Below, in pieces: positions 41,699 to 42,727 of a DNA stretch of 42,727 bases. The notes below the pieces were generated by a model. It searched no databases, was not told the DNA's origin, and was given only the letters and a program-made list of their open reading frames with translations. Every line of letters begins with the position of its first letter. The stretch's first letter is position 1. Source of the stretch: Chara braunii (taxonomy: Eukaryota; Streptophyta; Charophyceae; Charales; Characeae); NCBI GenBank assembly GCA_003427395.1, contig BFEA01000177.1:2397577-2440303 (forward strand), in the 5' to 3' direction. The position numbers and the translations under genes are program-made.

Positions 41699-42113
41699 TG
41701 AGGACCGCAGTTAGGTCCTAGGGAGACATTCTAGCCGTTGTTGGTAAACTGAGCCTCAAATGATAATCCAGGAACAGTGACCAATCCTTTGGCTCAAGGA
41801 CTCAATCCCACTGAGGTGCAGAGTTGTTANCAGGGATAGATAGCACAGGGATGAGTTTCCTCAGCTGACAAGTGCTGCCCTTTTTAACGAGCTTCAAGTT
41901 TATCTTTTGGAAAGTTGATAATTGGTTTTGTATGGGACACTGGACCCGGTTTCCAGGAGGAGGCGGGATAGTGCAGTAAGCAGATGGGAGACTTTGAGTC
42001 TTGCTCATAAGAGAAACTGGCTGAGGCTGCCAGGATAACTCCGGGTTGAATTGTGAGGTCCCCGGCCTCGTCCCATTGTTTTATAAGTCTTTGAAGCTTT
42101 CCAAAAAAAAAAA
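41699..42113 (+). other. LINE-3 3' UTR and poly-A
   Basis: About 400 bases with one N (41830). It contains the stem-loop CTGGA-cccggtt-TCCAG (41940-41956) preceded by TATGGGACA, matching the TATGGGACG context at 1334. The A-run starts at 42103. Confidence 0.8.
41940..41956 (+). promoter_or_regulatory. LINE 3' UTR stem-loop
   Basis: A 5-bp stem with a 7-nt loop lies about 150 nt before the poly-A, in the same sequence context as the copies at 1342-1360 and 5436-5454. A role in template recognition is inferred. Confidence 0.5.
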
Positions 42114-42124
42114 AAAACCTTTTC

Positions 42125-42500
42125 GGTTCTGGCCGCCCAAAGTTTAGCCGTTTGGTACTACCGGCCCAATGTCTTCCATCTGGGGTACTACAGGCCCACG
42201 CGTCCCTCCAAGGCCCTACCGAATCATGAATCTGGCACATAAACTGTGCCAGATTCATTTTGATATAGAAGAGGCCGAGGGTGGTACAGCTGAAGGATAA
42301 AATAAGGGCCACCTACGGTATTTTGAAAAAGAAGGGCCCTACCAGTTTATGAATCTGGCCCAAAAGCAGCACCAAAGTCATCAACCGGTAAATACTGGCC
42401 AAGGGAGCTGTGGCCACAGCACGAAGGGGCCTTTCATCCAGGCTGAAGACATTTGGGCCGGTAGTACCAAACAACCGAACTTTGGGCGGCCAAAACCAAT
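42125..42500. mobile_element. foldback element with GGTTYTGGCCGCCCAAAG ends
   Basis: GGTTCTGGCCGCCCAAAG...TTTGGTACTACCGGCCCAA at 42125-42170 is matched in inverse at about 42455-42500. The interior has a perfect hairpin ATGAATCTGGCACA...TGTGCCAGATTCAT (42228-42260) and a diverged repeat beginning GGCCCTACC (42213 and 42336). There is no ORF. The LINE-3 target repeat overlaps its left edge, so LINE-3 inserted at the very end of this element. Confidence 0.65.
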
Positions 42501-42655
42501 TATCCCTTTTGAAACCCTGAAGGCAAAAAAAACTGGTGCAGGCAAAGAAACCATGCGCCAACTCGAAATGAGAGATAAGGTCGCATCTGCATGATTGGTC
42601 TCCGTGCATCACCTTACCTTCACAAACAAGTTGAAACAACCACGTTAGAATAAGC
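42501..42655. other. short gene-free stretch
   Basis: Nothing is recognised between the foldback element and the terminal microsatellite. Confidence 0.5.
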
Positions 42656-42660
42656 GCACA

Positions 42661-42727
<67 letters not shown>
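42656..42727. repeat. (CA)n then (GA)n compound microsatellite
   Basis: About 11 CA units are followed by pure GA to the end of the window. Confidence 0.97.

Larger units (their letters stand above)
34047..42113 (+). mobile_element. LINE-3: full-length non-LTR retrotransposon, 15-bp TSD
   Basis: The 8067-bp element is flanked by a perfect direct repeat AAAACCTTTTCGGTT (34032-34046 and 42114-42128). It ends in an A-run (from 42103) that merges with the repeat. The order is 5' UTR (34047-34625), ORF1 (34626-37488), ORF2 (37472-41698) and 3' UTR (41699-42102). All expected parts are present: zinc knuckle in ORF1; endonuclease, RT and zf-RVT in ORF2. Stops and frameshifts in both ORFs make it inactive. 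The perfect target repeat gives exact ends and defines the consensus length for the family. Confidence 0.92.

Overview
The window looks like repeat-dominated intergenic DNA from a large eukaryotic genome. It contains no intact host gene, no tRNA or rRNA and no bacterial-style operon. What can be recognised is mobile elements and their debris. There are three LINE retrotransposons with APE-type endonuclease, reverse transcriptase and a plant-type zf-RVT domain. There is one Ty3-type LTR retrotransposon, a hAT element, several MITE families, and many microsatellites of types (GA)n, (GT)n, (GATT)n and (AATC)n. LINE ORF1 with a zinc knuckle, zf-RVT at the ORF2 C-terminus, and a Ty3 element primed by initiator Met-tRNA together suggest a green-lineage host. 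A charophyte such as Chara is my best guess, from style only. A 746-base run of N and several single N show this is a draft assembly.

Layout. 1-5309: small nested DNA transposons, a 5'-truncated LINE tail and poly-T/poly-A tracts. 5310-8754: LINE-1 on the minus strand, 5' truncated. 8757-10390: a cluster of MITEs and small duplications. 10464-33875: a Ty3 element whose 123-bp LTRs lie about 23.2 kb apart. Its reverse transcriptase gene is broken at about 14758 and resumes at about 30276. The intervening 15.5 kb holds microsatellite DNA with the N gap, then a decayed LINE-2 on the minus strand (about 17881-29475). A 1.9-kb hAT element (21480-23382, 8-bp target duplication) has split LINE-2. 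That hAT element carries a large palindrome, itself interrupted by a second hAT-like MITE. 30946-33752: a minisatellite, GC-rich low-complexity DNA and degenerate tandem repeats. 34047-42113: LINE-3, a full-length plus-strand element with a 15-bp target duplication. 42125-42727: a foldback element and a terminal microsatellite.

None of the retrotransposon ORFs is intact; all carry stops or frameshifts. The nesting gives a relative order: Ty3 first (LTRs about 90% identical), then LINE-2, then hAT, then the MITE inside it.

Most interesting for follow-up: a hidden multi-pass membrane-type ORF just upstream of LINE-2 ORF1; a shared, unnamed domain at the C-terminus of the ORF1 proteins of LINE-2 and LINE-3; a stem-loop shared by the 3' UTRs of three LINE copies; the hAT-borne palindrome; and a set of MITEs with related GGGYC termini and 3-bp target duplications.
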